Below are positions 41,272 through 53,320 of a DNA stretch of 64,000 nt, in pieces. Position numbers and translations under genes: made by a program. Each line of letters starts with the position of its first letter. Positions within the stretch are counted from its first letter, which is position 1. The notes below the pieces were generated by a model. It ran no database searches and was not told where the DNA came from. It saw only the letters and a program-made list of their open reading frames with translations. Source of the DNA: Sinohyriopsis cumingii (Eukaryota > Mollusca > Bivalvia > Unionida > Unionidae); NCBI GenBank assembly GCA_028554795.2, contig CM068829.1:131961325-132025324 (forward strand), in the 5' to 3' direction.

Positions 41272-42688
41272 GTAAGTATTTGTAGTGTATCTGAATACTA
41301 TAACAGATCATGGATGAAAGCATCGCACACCATCTACCAGATTATCTCAGCTAAAACAAAGCCATCAAGAATCCCTATTACTTATTTCCTTAAATTTTGG
41401 AAACGATGAATTACGTTTGAATTCTATCTTTTTAGTTTATAATATTAACAAAATATGACTAATGATAACTCTTCATGAGAGGTATTTTGTTGTATAAAAA
41501 GTAAAGTATGTAACCATTCTTGTAAAGTTCTTCTATTTCGAATATGTTCAACTTAAATAAACTTAATATTGTTTAAAGAAAAATAAAATGTATCTTGAAG
41601 ATCATTCATTATTAAACCCTGTGCATCAAGTTATATTTAAAATAATTTCTTTAAGCATTGTTTAAAACTAGGACCACAGTTGTTTTAAATTTATATGGGT
41701 TCATTTGTCAAGGTTGTTTTTAGTTATATCTTCTTTCTGTGAAAATCCAGGAGAAAAGTAAAAAAGAACTGTTGAAGCACTACAAAGAGTCTCAGAATCA
41801 ACACGCAAGACAAGTGCAGTATATAAAATATCCCACAGATTGGAGGACTATTGTTGTTAATCAGCATCACACTGATCATCCACACCAACAACAGCAGCGA
41901 TATAAACAGCAACAGCAGCAACGACAACAACAGAGACAATTGCAGTCGAAGCAACAGATCCAGCAATATTCAGAATTGCATCACCAGAAGCCACAACAAC
42001 AACCAGAATCGCATCACCAGAAGCCACAACAACAACCAGAGTTGCATCACAAGGAGCCACAGCAACAACCAGAGTTGCATCACCAGGAGCCACGACAACA
42101 ATCAGAGTTGCATCACAAGGAGCCACAACAACAACCAGAGTTGCATCATCGAGAGCCACAACAACAACTAGAGTTACATCGCCGGAAGCGACAATAACGA
42201 CCAGACTCGCATCACCAGGAGGTTCAACAACGGCATAAGTACGTGCAGACAGAGCAGCAGCAACAAAAACAAGAACAACAAGAAAATAGCTTTGACAGAA
42301 AACCGGATATGCGTTATGAACGAGATGGAAAAATTAGGCAAGAAACTGTTTTAACTTTAGGATGAACTAGTATAGGAGTTATTTTTGATAAAATCTATTT
42401 AAAAAGATAAGGCGTTTTTATTTAAATAGCTCTAGAAAGTAAATTTAGGCCTCATGTTATTGACAATAAATATTAAAGAGATAAAATCCTCCTCTTCAAG
42501 AAAAAATATAATTAGTGATTAAAGGAAACAAACGAAAATACATTTAGCTTATTCCAGTTATGGATAGCTAGATACATAGATATACACAGGTTAGGCCCAT
42601 AATAACTTAATACTTGCTGCCAAGTTCAGCAGACTTTGAGCAGGTGTATTATTATATGGTTTTCTCTTTAAAGTTCATAAATCATTTA

Positions 42689-42784
<96 letters not shown>

Positions 42785-43911
42785 ATTGATGTTATGATGA
42801 AGTAATTAATCTATTAGTCTATTTAATTATTTACTTGAGTCGCTGACACCCAAACGTTATAATCAGACAAAATCGTATACAGAATAAATGCCTTTAGAAT
42901 AATTTTGTCGATTCAAAAAATGATGTACATATTTTAAATTTATTTTTTACGTCTATGTGCATTATACGTTATCCAAATATTTTCCTTTACAGCAGCATTA
43001 AATATACGTTCCTTCCATGAAATATTAGATTTATATGTATTTTGTTTTTAATACATACTTAGGAAAATCTTCCCTGCAAAGGGTTGTGTTACACATGTGA
43101 CCGTGAAGATGTTTGCATTAAAGAGGCCGATTTTAAGGTTTTGAGTATTAATGATTATGGATGGACGGGTTTTGCACTATCCGAAAATAATTGATTCGGC
43201 CGGGTTTTAAGATAAAAATTTGATCTTGCCGGGTCAATCCCTCCAACTTAATCCCGCCCTCGCAGAAATGAAAAACAACAAACATAAACTGCTGTTTCAT
43301 GCACGACAAAAATGACGGTAAGATGGGGTGGGATGGGTCGGAAACCAGACCGAATGGGAGTGAAAAAACCCAATTCGGTAAAGACCAAGCCGGCTTGGTA
43401 CCCATCAAAAATATCTCTACTCGTCCATCCCTATTATTAATTGATATCGTGAGGCTTCTGTGACACGTATGCTTATAAATAAAAATATCTTGTCTCTAAC
43501 GATTGACCAGCATGTAGGTTTCGTCAAAAGCGTGATCGATATGCCGAAAAGGTAGCACCCACAAGTGGTATTTATGGTCAGTTGTTTATGTGATCATGAC
43601 AGGAGACCGATATATACTGATTAACAAACACCTGAACTGATCAAAATAAGTGTTATTATTTATCAATCTTCAAAGTCGGTTTGTCAAATATGTTGGCGCA
43701 TGTCGTCGAATTCAAGGTGAGTAGATGATAATTGTTAGAAGAGATGTGATCACAAATCGTTTCGTTACTAGTGTAAATAAATCATAAACAAATAGTGTAG
43801 CTATCATTATTGTTTGTGTAGTTGATGAGATAAGTCTCTATCTTATCTAATCATAAACGGGACACTTGATGATGCTTCTCTAATGCCACTGTTTGATAAT
43901 GTCATTTAGTC

Positions 43912-43970
<59 letters not shown>

Positions 43971-46900
43971 TCTTTGTGTGGTCATTACTTTAAGGTACCT
44001 ATTTCCAAACCCCATATATCTATTTACCTGTCTACCTACATACACATGCTTACTTTTGCTCTTGTAACTATATCTGCGCTCTAACGCTTCCTCATCTACG
44101 TATTTGTCTACATGGGTTATTTACACATACACTGTACATAGTTTGTGATAACTTTAATTATCGGCATATTGTTTTAAGGGGCCAACAAAGTATTAATAAC
44201 GCCATTTGCTTAAAACATCTCGTTTTTATGTTATCTTATTTTTTACTGTCTTCGGCAGTGTCATGGTGAGTTTTTTTTTCTTCATTCAGCTGAACGTAAA
44301 TGTGAACAATCCTTTTATGTCATTCCCCTCCCCCAGCATTATGCTTATTGCTACTGAGATAGACTGACATAAGCTATCTACCGTTTTAATCTTTGCCTGG
44401 TGATCATCGTTGAAGAGCTGAGGTTGTAAAAATTAGTAATGTTATGAATTAGATCCGTCAGGTATGTATAAGAGTTACCTGGTGTGAGTCAAACCCATTC
44501 AAGTATTGTCCAAATTCCGCACGCTGACCGATAAAAACGTTAACGAACCCTAAAAGTCATGTCGGATCACAATGTAATAGCTCGTCATACTGGATGTAAG
44601 CTGCGGGAAAGTGGTTAAAATTTTTAAAATGAAAGATGCTCCTGTAGTCATGTGTGATATGAATATATCGTTCACTTATGCTTTTCGGGTGTCTATGGCG
44701 CCAGATGTTAGCATTTTACTTAAGTATTACAGGAAACGTAATACAAACTAAATTAGGTTTGAATATTTTTTTTCGATGACGGAAAGTGCGCTTACACATT
44801 TGTCGGTGATCATGTTAAATTGCTCCTCAGGATAACAGGACATTACGCTCACGAATTCCTTTGATAACATCGCGTTATGCATGAGATAGATTATTAACCT
44901 TATTAATATAGAAGAATGATCATTTATTGGTTATAGAAAGCAACCGCTCTTCTGTTAAGGAATGGGTATAATTACATGCTACAATGTTTGCACCACATTC
45001 ACCAGAAACGCCTTTGCGATGAAAAACTGTGAATCTTATTTATTTTCATTTTGGGTGATATATAGAAGTGCTGAACGAAAATGTGATTTTTAACTTTTAA
45101 TTATTCAAAAGTTTGTATCTTTGAGTATGATATTTAAGTTAGAAGCATGAATGCATAGATTGCTGATTAAAATTATGTGACATATAACCAGTATTGATTC
45201 ATTCATTTAGTTTGAATGTTTCTAGATGATCTGGGAACTATTTTTTAAATGGAGCTCGCCCATGTACTATTGACCTTCTGGTTCCCTAATCCAGAAACTT
45301 TGCTCATGCACACAATCCTACTGTAACAGACAACCATTATCGAAATCAATTAGCGCACCCACGCCATCTAGCGACATGAAATTGACATCGACGAGATTTA
45401 TTTAAAATGGTGTAATGACGGTAAATAGTTAGAAATTCGACCACAGATGTGTTTTAATCATAATTCTATGTTTTGAGTGATTTACAAATGCGTGAACATG
45501 TATATTTATCATTTCCTCAGTGACAATTACGAACATGAAGATCAGGAGCGAAATAAGGACTGCAAAATTCTAGAGTTAACAGAGGAAATTGAACATCTCA
45601 GAATGAGGTAGGGATAATATTCTTGAAAATTCGTTTCGTATTAATTACTTAAGGGCAAGGCACGTACCAAATACAAATAGTGGACCTATCAATGATATCC
45701 TGATTCATGAACGGAAGAAACACTATTCAGGCATATGGTATTTGCTATATGACAGTGATCTGCTGGTGCTAGATGATTTAATTACATAACTAATTATATA
45801 CTGATTTAATTATATAACGAATTATATACTGATTTAGTTACATAACGAATTATATACTGATTTAATTATATAACTAATTATATACTAATTTAATTACATA
45901 ACCAATTATATGCTGATTTAATTATATAACGAATTATATACTGATTTAATTAATTTAAATACTACTCAAGATAGTTGAGGTAAAATCACACAACATAAAC
46001 AACAGTCTCAGAAATAATCTCGACCACTGAACATATTAATTCAGCTATATTCAAAGTAACATTTTTGGATTAACGAATTATATACTGATTTAATTACATA
46101 ACGAATTATATACTGATTTAATTACATAACTAATTATATGCTGATTTAATTATATAACGAATTATATGCTGATTTAATTACATAACGAATTATATACTGA
46201 TTTAATTACATAACTAATTATATGCTGATTTAATTATATAACGAATTATATGCTGATTTAATTACATAACTAATTATATACTGATTTAATTATATAACGA
46301 ATTATATACTGATTTAATTACATAAGTAATTATATACTGATTTAATTACATAACTAATTATATACTGATTTAATTACATAACGAATTATATATGACCTTT
46401 GTTTTAAAATTACATTTACCAATGAGGTTGACCACATAAGAATGTGCATTCCATATCGTAGTTTTTCATATGCACTGCATGCATTTATTCAATAGTGTGT
46501 TTGCGTCAGTATTGTTTCAATAATTGAGAACTTCAGTCATATCGCTGTATAGTTTAAAGGAAAACATAACTTTTTTTTGGAAATATGATATCTCTTTTGG
46601 AATCTGTATAAAATCTGAGTTAAGACATAGTCTTTTTAATAATGTTTTATCCACAATCAAAGGTTGAGTCAGTTAAAAGCTTAAAGATGCGGGAAGGAAA
46701 CCCAAAAATTGCTGATCTTGGAGACTCGAACAGACCTACAAAGCTGGAAGAGTACTTCTCCGAACTTTATGACAACGAGTGGACAGATGCTTTCGAGGAA
46801 ATGTCAGCTCACAAAATGAATGAAATAGAAGTTATAGAAATACTACTCAAGATAGCTGAGGTAAAATCACACAACATAAACAACAGTCTCAGAAATAATC

Positions 46901-49900
46901 TCGACTACTGAACATATTAATTCAGCTATATTCAAAGTAACATTTTTGGATTAAATCCAAGTTATTGCATAACAGGAAAAGAATTTATGATAATGAAAAG
47001 GATCCGATTTGTTTTGACAATTCCATTCAAACATTTCCGCTGCTTCTCTGTTGTAGGTGATTATATTTGTTCACATAATATAGCCGTTTATTATTATAGA
47101 TCCGTAGCGTGATGATTACATTTTGTAACGAAATTATATTTATAATATCATTTTAGGGATCATTCGAATATTGCTCTACAACATCGAACGAACAACTAGG
47201 TGCGCTTCAAAGGTCATTTCAAAAGCAGATATTTTGTCCCAACAATAGCAAGGTAAGACCATCGCTAAAAAAGTAAAAAAATGTAAAGTACGTGTATTTT
47301 ATCTTGTATAACATTTTTTTTTAAATCTCTTGAATAATTACCGCATTTTTACCTTCCGCATGGAAACATCCTGTATCTGGTAAGGTGTAAAGAAATACTG
47401 TTTTCTGAATTTTAACTTTTTTCTGTAAATTACATATATTCTTTTGGTATAATATGCCTGCACCTTATGACACTTTCTCGTACCAGAACGTACTTGATTC
47501 AAGCTTAAATATTTACAAACTGACTTGTCTTGTTAAATGTTTATAAACTGACTTGTCTTGTTTAATGTTTACAAACTGACTTGTCTTGTTAAATACTTAC
47601 AACTGACTTGTCAACTGTTTACAAACTGACTTGTCAACTGTTTACAAACTGACTTGTTTTGTTAATATTTTCAAACTGACTTGTTAAATATTTACAAACT
47701 GTCTTGTCTTGTTAAATATTTGCAAACTGATTTGTCTTGTTAAATATTTACAAACTGACATGTCTTGTTAAATATTTACAAACTGATTTGTCTTGTTAAA
47801 TGTTTACAAACTGATTTGACTTGTTAAATGTTTACAGACTGACTTGTCCTGTAAAATGTTTACAAACCGACTTGAATTGTTAAGTGTTGACTAATGTTTG
47901 ATATCCACAAACTCTCTTGTCTTGTTAAATATCTATCAATTTTTAGATATCCAAAAACTGACTCATCTTGTTAAATATCTACAAACTGACCTGTTAATTA
48001 TTCACAAAATGACTTTTCATTTTAAATATCTACAAAGTGACTTCTCTTGGTAAAGAATCATTTGTTCAGAATAGGTACGACTCTCCTTACCTAAAATATA
48101 GATTTCTTATTAAATGTTTCCTCGGATAATTCCGATTTTTTTTGTTACACTTGTTCAGGATGACGTTGGCCGTGGAGATATGATGTCATGTGCAAATGAA
48201 CAGCAACGAGACCTTTTGCCACGAATAAAAGAACTCAGAAAGATATTTGCCCCTTCCACACTTCCTTATCTCAAACAGGTAATAAACATCACTATGTATG
48301 CTTTCAACATCTATGTAAAACAGTCGCAACCCACTGATGAAGACGACCAAAGCGGTACGTTTCAAATCCGATTTGGAGAGGAGCGTCGCGGAAACCCATT
48401 CAATCTGCCAGCCAAGTTTTTCTTCCATTTTAAAACGGCTGTCTACGGCTCCCAGCGGCAATCCAAAAAACTAGGTATGCTCAAAAATGGTGCTCATCTA
48501 TTACCGAGACTCCCATAACACAGAGGGAACAGTCTACACCACTTGCCAGCCTGAGTCTGATGAATCCTTCCGCTGTGTTTGTTTCCCTTCTGTTTTGTTT
48601 TGAAACATTGTACTTTCCATGAGGCCGGCTCAGTTTAGGTCTCCGAACCTCAAAGACGATAAGTTGTCGATTGTGTTTTCGATTTGGGTAGAGAACGTAT
48701 ACTACTCCAATCACCGGGTAAGTAGTTTTATGGTAAGGCTTATCAATACCGTTCCGTAGTTCAGGTTAAACTATCCTTTGGCTCTTGAGCTCTTCTGTAT
48801 TCAAAGGATTTAGTCTTGTCGACTCGAATCCGCTCTTCCATTATCCTTTTCATCATTCCAAACAGCCTTATAATCATTGCCATCATGCTAAACAATACAC
48901 TTGATAAGAATGAGAAACGTTTCGCCTGCCAGAAGGATGCTGGCGCTTACGTCCGTAACTTGGTTTTTGTGGATTAGGCGATGATTTCGTACTTGTAATT
49001 CTGGCGTGATCTCGAGGTCCCCGGCATAAGGTTAGGTCTGTAAGTGTGCTCAGCTCTTTTTCTTTATGGTCAGTCGACTTCAAACTTCTGCTTGGCATCG
49101 GGGAAACGACGATGCCAATCAAGATCAGGTTTTTGGAGAATATAATCTGGATGCAGGCTGCTTTGTCAAAGACAAATGGGACTTTTTACTCGATTTCAGT
49201 AAAGCGTATGCGACCAAATTTTCCTATTGCAGGACCTTCTTTGTGCACTTTTGTCCGTCTGAAGCCGAGCAAACTATTCACGCGCCGCCTGTTGACGGCC
49301 AAGTCTCCCTGATATGATGCAGTGCTGCACCGCTGCTGGGATGAGAACGTCAAACCCCAATAAGTGATTGAAATTCGTCGCGCAAAACACTTGCTTGTTG
49401 TGCATGTGCCATGGATAATATATGTAGCTCGAAAAGTCCTATCCCTAAATGGATACTCAGTCCTAATAGGTATGAACCTTTCGAATCTTTTCTCTTACTT
49501 GATACTCAAACTTAATATGTATGTACCTTACGAGTCTTATTTCTAAATGGATATTCATATTTCCACCAATTCTAGTAATACTTCTTCACTAACGTCTTAC
49601 TCCTTTGTTCTGTATACATTAACTTTTGCTGGAACCTATTTCCATCACACGGACGATAAAGCCTGGCTTCAGACTCAATAATTTACACGATAGCAACATG
49701 GTGTAGGCAAAACGCTTCCATTTCTCTTTTGTTTGAAGATGTATTTGCAGTCTTCTAAACATGGATTTGGCATCAAGCAGTCCCGCAAACCATCAACCAC
49801 TTGAGTAATTATGATCCTTCCTTTTGATTAAGTATGTCCATGGCAAACCATTTCTTCAGAATAGCAAAATTAAAGTAGAGACGCTATATATATTCGGGGC

Positions 49901-51445
49901 CGGCAAGGGATGTGGACCATCCCTTATGCCTCTCTGGAGTCTACCCAAGAGATAAGCATTTTTCCCGAACATGAATAGTATTTGTAATGTTAGAAGAGGT
50001 GCCACTGAGAGCGGTGTGGGTTGGCGCGTTAACGGGTGCCTCGCTTACTCAGAAGTTATGTGTCATCGTTACCCATGCGGCTCATAAAGACGAATGTTTT
50101 GTTATTTTTAAAATTTAATTATTTGATTACTCATTTTTGTTAGAATTCAGTTTTGCTTTACAAAGTAAAATGCTTTGCGATATTAGAATATTCAAGCTGA
50201 AGAAAATAAAATTTTAAAACACATTCTTTTTAGTAATTATCGCCAATTGGATTTCCCTAATTATGGAGTAAATACAGCAATATTTTAAAATATATGTGTC
50301 TTGTTTAACCATCTATTATTTTGAATGTAATAAGTAGTAAAACAAGCAACAAATCCCCCAAACGGTGCAGCCTTTTTCAGATTGACTTTCAGCGGTGATT
50401 GAGGCTCAAAATGGACGTGTGGTCTGAAGCACTCACTTTTACCGATCACTGACATCTCGCCTTTATTCCGAGTTGGTTCGAGTCTCGGGTCCGGTTAAAA
50501 TGAGTATGCGAGAAAACTTGCCAGTAACTTTCCTTAGGTCAGTGGTTCTTATTAGGGTTTTGGCGGGTTCTTCATCCACCGATTAGATTGGCCAACACAC
50601 AAAGTCTATGATGCGCTAAAAAATGTCGTTAAACCCAAAACAACAACATCATCATCGGTGATTGCAATTGATAGTAGACAACGGCCACGTATTTCTAGAC
50701 TTCCAAACCTCTTAACATGAGTCATGAATAGGTAATGATTTTACATTAATTATTTTATCATTCTTTTTCATTATTACACTTTTAATATGGGTCATGCAAT
50801 TTAAAGCACAATTCTCATATTTGTCCTGGGTTTTAGAAGCATAAACTATTTCTTCGTTCCGCAGGAAGATAAATACCTAGACATCTTTCGTTTATCCATA
50901 TGATGCTTAGTCATTTAGATCAGACACTAACTGAGCAACGCCCTTTCATCCCACCTCTCGTCTCTTTAACACCAAAATTATAAACATATTTAAAACATTG
51001 TGAAGGAAGTTACATATTAGAAACGTTTAAATTGCTATTTGTTAAAGTAGTAAAAATAATCCAAATCAATAATGTATTTACACAATTAGCTCTTTTCTAG
51101 CTTGTATTCATGTCTATATTTTATAAAATATAACCTTTAGCTCAAGGTTTTAAAATACTTTTTTCAGGCATTTGGAACGCTGGCAAATAAAGAGATATAC
51201 GAAAGAGTAAATAATGGCATTTCTTTGAAAGTCTATGTTGATAGATGCGTGGAAATGTGTTGGTTCATGTGTATACAAGATCCCCCTATGTGCCTGGAAT
51301 TTTGCATAAAAGGGGACGTGAACAGTGGGGACTTCAGAGGCTATACCCAAACCGGGAATACTGTGGAGTTTTTTGTGTGTGTCCATGTGTACGTTTGTAT
51401 AAAGGAGGGCCTCTTATGATAAAAGGTGTTGCCCAGATGCGATAG
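40996..51445 (+). CDS. multi-exon MIEAP-like (mitochondria-eating protein C-domain) gene, possibly broken
   Basis: Seven exons can be traced: 40996-41271, 41751-42337, 45521-45607, 46663-46860, 47157-47252, 48159-48278 and 51168-51445. Junction phases agree for 1/2, 2/3, 4/5, 5/6 and 6/7; 3 to 4 does not, so an exon is missing or a boundary is wrong there. The 3' exons carry signatures of the MIEAP/SPATA18 C-terminal domain: RPTKLEEYFSELYDNEWTDAFE (split here as landmarks RPTKL and ELYDNEWTDAFE), CWFMCIQDPPM, FRGYTQTGN and LYKGGPLMIKGVAQ. Vertebrate MIEAP acts in mitochondrial quality control; the molluscan paralogues are uncharacterised. Two lesions: an in-frame TAA at 42195 in the QH repeat and a frame change in a TG run near 51370-51385. 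It may be a pseudogene, a polymorphic allele or affected by sequencing error. Confidence 0.6.
41751..42337 (+). other. exon 2, QH-rich repeat exon
   Basis: Acceptor GAAAATCCAG|GAGAAA, phase 0. Encodes a coiled start, a poly-Q stretch and six or seven copies of an 11-residue unit such as LHHKEPQQQPE (33-bp repeat, 41965-42190). A TAA at 42195 interrupts the frame, which then stays open to AAATTAG|GCAAGA, a GC-type donor, phase 2. That phase fits the acceptor of exon 3. The TAA differs by one base from the CAA codons around it. Confidence 0.55.
41965..42190 (+). repeat. 33-bp coding minisatellite
   Basis: Tandem units built on CATCAC-AGGAGCCACAACAACAAC, translated as an 11-residue His/Gln/Pro/Glu repeat within exon 2. 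The 100-106-codon frames in other phases are shadows. Confidence 0.9.
42338..45520 (+). other. intron 2 with simple repeats and a possible MITE
   Basis: Contains (TA)n(TG)n at 42692-42780, (TA)n at 43922-43967, and a candidate hAT-type MITE at about 43150-43433. That candidate has ends TATGGATGGACGGG and the reverse complement TAGGGATGGACGAG, with an uncertain target duplication. Otherwise no features; 44100-45480 shows nothing supportable. Confidence 0.5.
45521..45607 (+). other. exon 3
   Basis: Acceptor TTTCCTCAG|T and donor ATGAG|GTAGGG. 87 nt encode DNYEHEDQERNKDCKILELT and a following coiled-coil stretch ending LRM; starts with one base completing the preceding codon and ends phase 2. 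Confidence 0.55.
45785..46392. repeat. 28-bp intronic minisatellite
   Basis: Units of ACTGATTTAATTACATAACG plus AATTATAT, with TATA/CATA variants. The array is interrupted at 45958-46074 by a copy of the exon 4 end and its intron flank. Confidence 0.9.
45958..46074 (+). repeat. duplicated exon 4 end plus donor flank, embedded in satellite
   Basis: About 117 bp matching 46840-46954 with two or three differences: the last 21 bp of exon 4 (ACTACTCAAGATAGTTGAG), the GTAAAATC donor and 90 bp of intron. Satellite units lie on both sides. Confidence 0.85.
46663..46860 (+). other. exon 4, start of the MIEAP-like C-terminal domain
   Basis: 66 codons, ending CTGAG|GTAAAA. Landmarks DLGDSNRPTKLEEYFSELYD and NEWTDAFEEMSAHKM are the most recognisable part of the MIEAP C-domain. 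The acceptor AATCAAAG|GTTGAG lacks a good pyrimidine tract and gives phase 0, not the phase required by exon 3. Confidence 0.65.
47157..47252 (+). other. exon 5
   Basis: Acceptor ATCATTTTAG|GGATCA and donor AGCAAG|GTAAGA, both good. 32 codons (GSFEYCSTTSNEQLGALQRS...), phase 0 at both ends, fitting exons 4 and 6. Confidence 0.65.
47490..48060. repeat. 28-bp intronic minisatellite
   Basis: About 20 diverged units of ACAAACTGACTTGTCTTGTT plus AAATATTT, in the intron between exons 5 and 6. Confidence 0.9.
48159..48278 (+). other. exon 6
   Basis: Acceptor ACTTGTTCAG|GATGAC and donor CAAACAG|GTAATA. 40 codons, phase 0 on both sides: DDVGRGDMMSCANEQQRDLL and a helical LRKIFAPSTLPYLKQ, as expected for the middle of the MIEAP domain. 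Confidence 0.65.
48279..51167 (+). other. last intron; contains SINE B copy 2 and unassigned coding-like DNA
   Basis: 48300-49320 is less AT-rich and holds open stretches on both strands (for example NDDANQDQVFGEYNLDAGCF at 49090-49160), suggesting a decayed insertion, but I recognise no domain. 49870-50050 is another GC-richer patch. The rest is featureless apart from the SINE at 50402-50655. Confidence 0.4.
50402..50655 (+). repeat. tRNA-derived SINE family B, copy 2, with 9-bp target duplication
   Basis: B box GGTTCGAGTC at about 50465, body blocks AACTTGCCAGTAACTTTCCT and GGTTCTTCATCCACCGA, and a CAACAA tail. CGGTGATTG occurs at 50393-50401 and 50656-50664 as the flanking duplication. 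Confidence 0.8.
51168..51445 (+). other. terminal exon of the MIEAP-like gene, with frame change
   Basis: Acceptor TACTTTTTTCAG|GCATTT, phase 0. First frame: LKVYVDRCVEMCWFMCIQDP and FRGYTQTGNTVEFF. The conserved ending (VRLYKGGPLMIKGVAQMR, stop 51443-51445) is in another frame. The switch falls in the T6(GT)n stretch around 51369-51382. A length change of a dinucleotide run explains it. Confidence 0.65.
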
Positions 51446-52400
51446 ACGCTTTTAAATGCGAAATATTACACACATTTTGCTAACATAAGGGCTATAATAT
51501 TAACTTGTAACACATTTGAATTTAACTATTTCATTGTTGGAGCATACTAATTTATATTAACAAGTATGAAATTAATTATTCCCGCGTGCAACAGAATAAA
51601 GCTTCGATGAATATTTTTCACTGGACCCTTGAGATTCTAGGCGGAGAATAATGTCAATTGCGATATGGAGAGAGAGAGAGAGAGATTTGCGCACTATTTA
51701 TGTCTTAGTTTAGCTAATCCATTTTCAGAGAAATTTTTTTCGTATCGTGTTGAAAATGAAAGCATGAAAAATTGGAAACAAATTCGTAACAAATAAGTAA
51801 TGAAAAATAAGACATGTCAAAAATATAAAAGTCAACAACATCAGTGATTTTTACCCAACTAGTTCTTAATGCAAACCTTATAATTACGGTTAGGAATAGC
51901 AGACAGCAGGTATAAAGAATTATCACATAAATTGGAACGAACAAAATAAAGACAACCACCGACATTGGACAGAAGAAATCAGAGAACATAATAATGGGCA
52001 CTTTAGTGCAGATAGAGGTAGTCCTAACTTAAATAAAATAAAGCCAGTAAAAAGTTTGCGCCATTATATATCAAGTAATGGTCTTCAAAATGTGTATGTT
52101 TAATTAGTTAGTTTATTATTTGATAACAAAAATACATATTAAAGAAGTAGATTCTAGGAAAACAACATCTGACAATTATTTTAAATTTTTGATGATCTCA
52201 CATTAAGACGAAAATTGTTTGGTTGATATACTTTTATTCATTTTTTTCAACTCCTTGTCAGTTACGGCTTTTCCAGTTCTCTATTCCATTTAGTCTACTG
52301 ATTTAACATGTTTGCTTATATTCTTAAATTTTAGGAAATTTTGTACAACTCTTTTTAAATTGATAAATAAAACATAGTTTCAAGTTGTTTTATCTGTCTC
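51446..52400. other. no gene seen
   Basis: AT-rich, with a short (GA)n at 51668-51685. Probably 3' UTR and downstream DNA of the MIEAP-like gene. Confidence 0.4.
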
Positions 52401-52415
52401 GTTGAAAGTGTGAAA

Positions 52416-53320
52416 ATGGCAGAAGGTGATGGATATTATTTTGATGGTTCATTATAATATTATGATGTTATAGGTTAAGATAATCGCTGTCAATACATTC
52501 ATGGTGAAACAAATAGTTATGACTTAGCTGATAATAATTTATATGATAAAGGTTTTTAAATTCAATAATCTCCTGTATTTGTAGCTTTTCGTACATGAAT
52601 CAAATATATTGAACAGCAATATAGATAAAAGGTATAAATGCTTCTAACCTTAGTTATAAAGATTAAACCTGATTAAAAATTATATTCTCAAGAACTAGGA
52701 GGAGAATCAATGTAGATGTTTATAATTGGTAATCGGGTAAAAGTGTTAACACCTAAGTCTGTAACTATGCAGAAGTGGAATTATCTTTATCCAGTCTTTA
52801 GACTGACCAAAGGCAATATATGCATACCATCACATGGCATAAAAACATATCTTTACAACAGTTTTATAACACACAGGTAACATCAGGCAACAAAAGTGGT
52901 TGATGAGGAAGCAGAAGAGATGCATATGATATATGCCAATAAACCATTCGGCCATCAAGTAAACGAAGCAGAGATTGCAGCCAATCCAAAACAAAGCCGA
53001 AAACATCCACCTACAAGTAAAGACAAAAAATATTGAAGACATACATAAAGATTTAGGAAGTTGCATTGCAAGAGAAGTTGGAAAGTGTTAAAAGTAAACG
53101 ATCACAAGTCGTTGGAGATCCAACAGACGTAGAAAGTAAATGCAGGATGAAAATGAAACGATCTGTTCAAAAGTTCGAAACACGTCACTGATACTATTGT
53201 CCAAGCTATAAACATTATTGCATCAGGTCTTGGTCCGAGTGAAGCAGACACGGTTAAGGGTTTAATTGGAGGCTGTGGAGGAGCACCCACTGGTGCTAAT
53301 ACCTTTGTTCTCTTGTAATT
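52416..53320 (+). pseudogene. coding-like relic, unknown family
   Basis: The plus strand reads MAEGDGYYFDGS after AAAATGG at 52416, then interrupted stretches including KWNYLYPVFRLTKGNICIPS, VDEEAEEMHMIYANKPFGHQ and VTDTIVQAINIIASGLGPSE, and ends GANTFVLL with a stop at about 53320. Frames change repeatedly. Composition looks protein-coding, but I recognise no domain; a decayed mobile-element ORF is one option. Confidence 0.3.
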
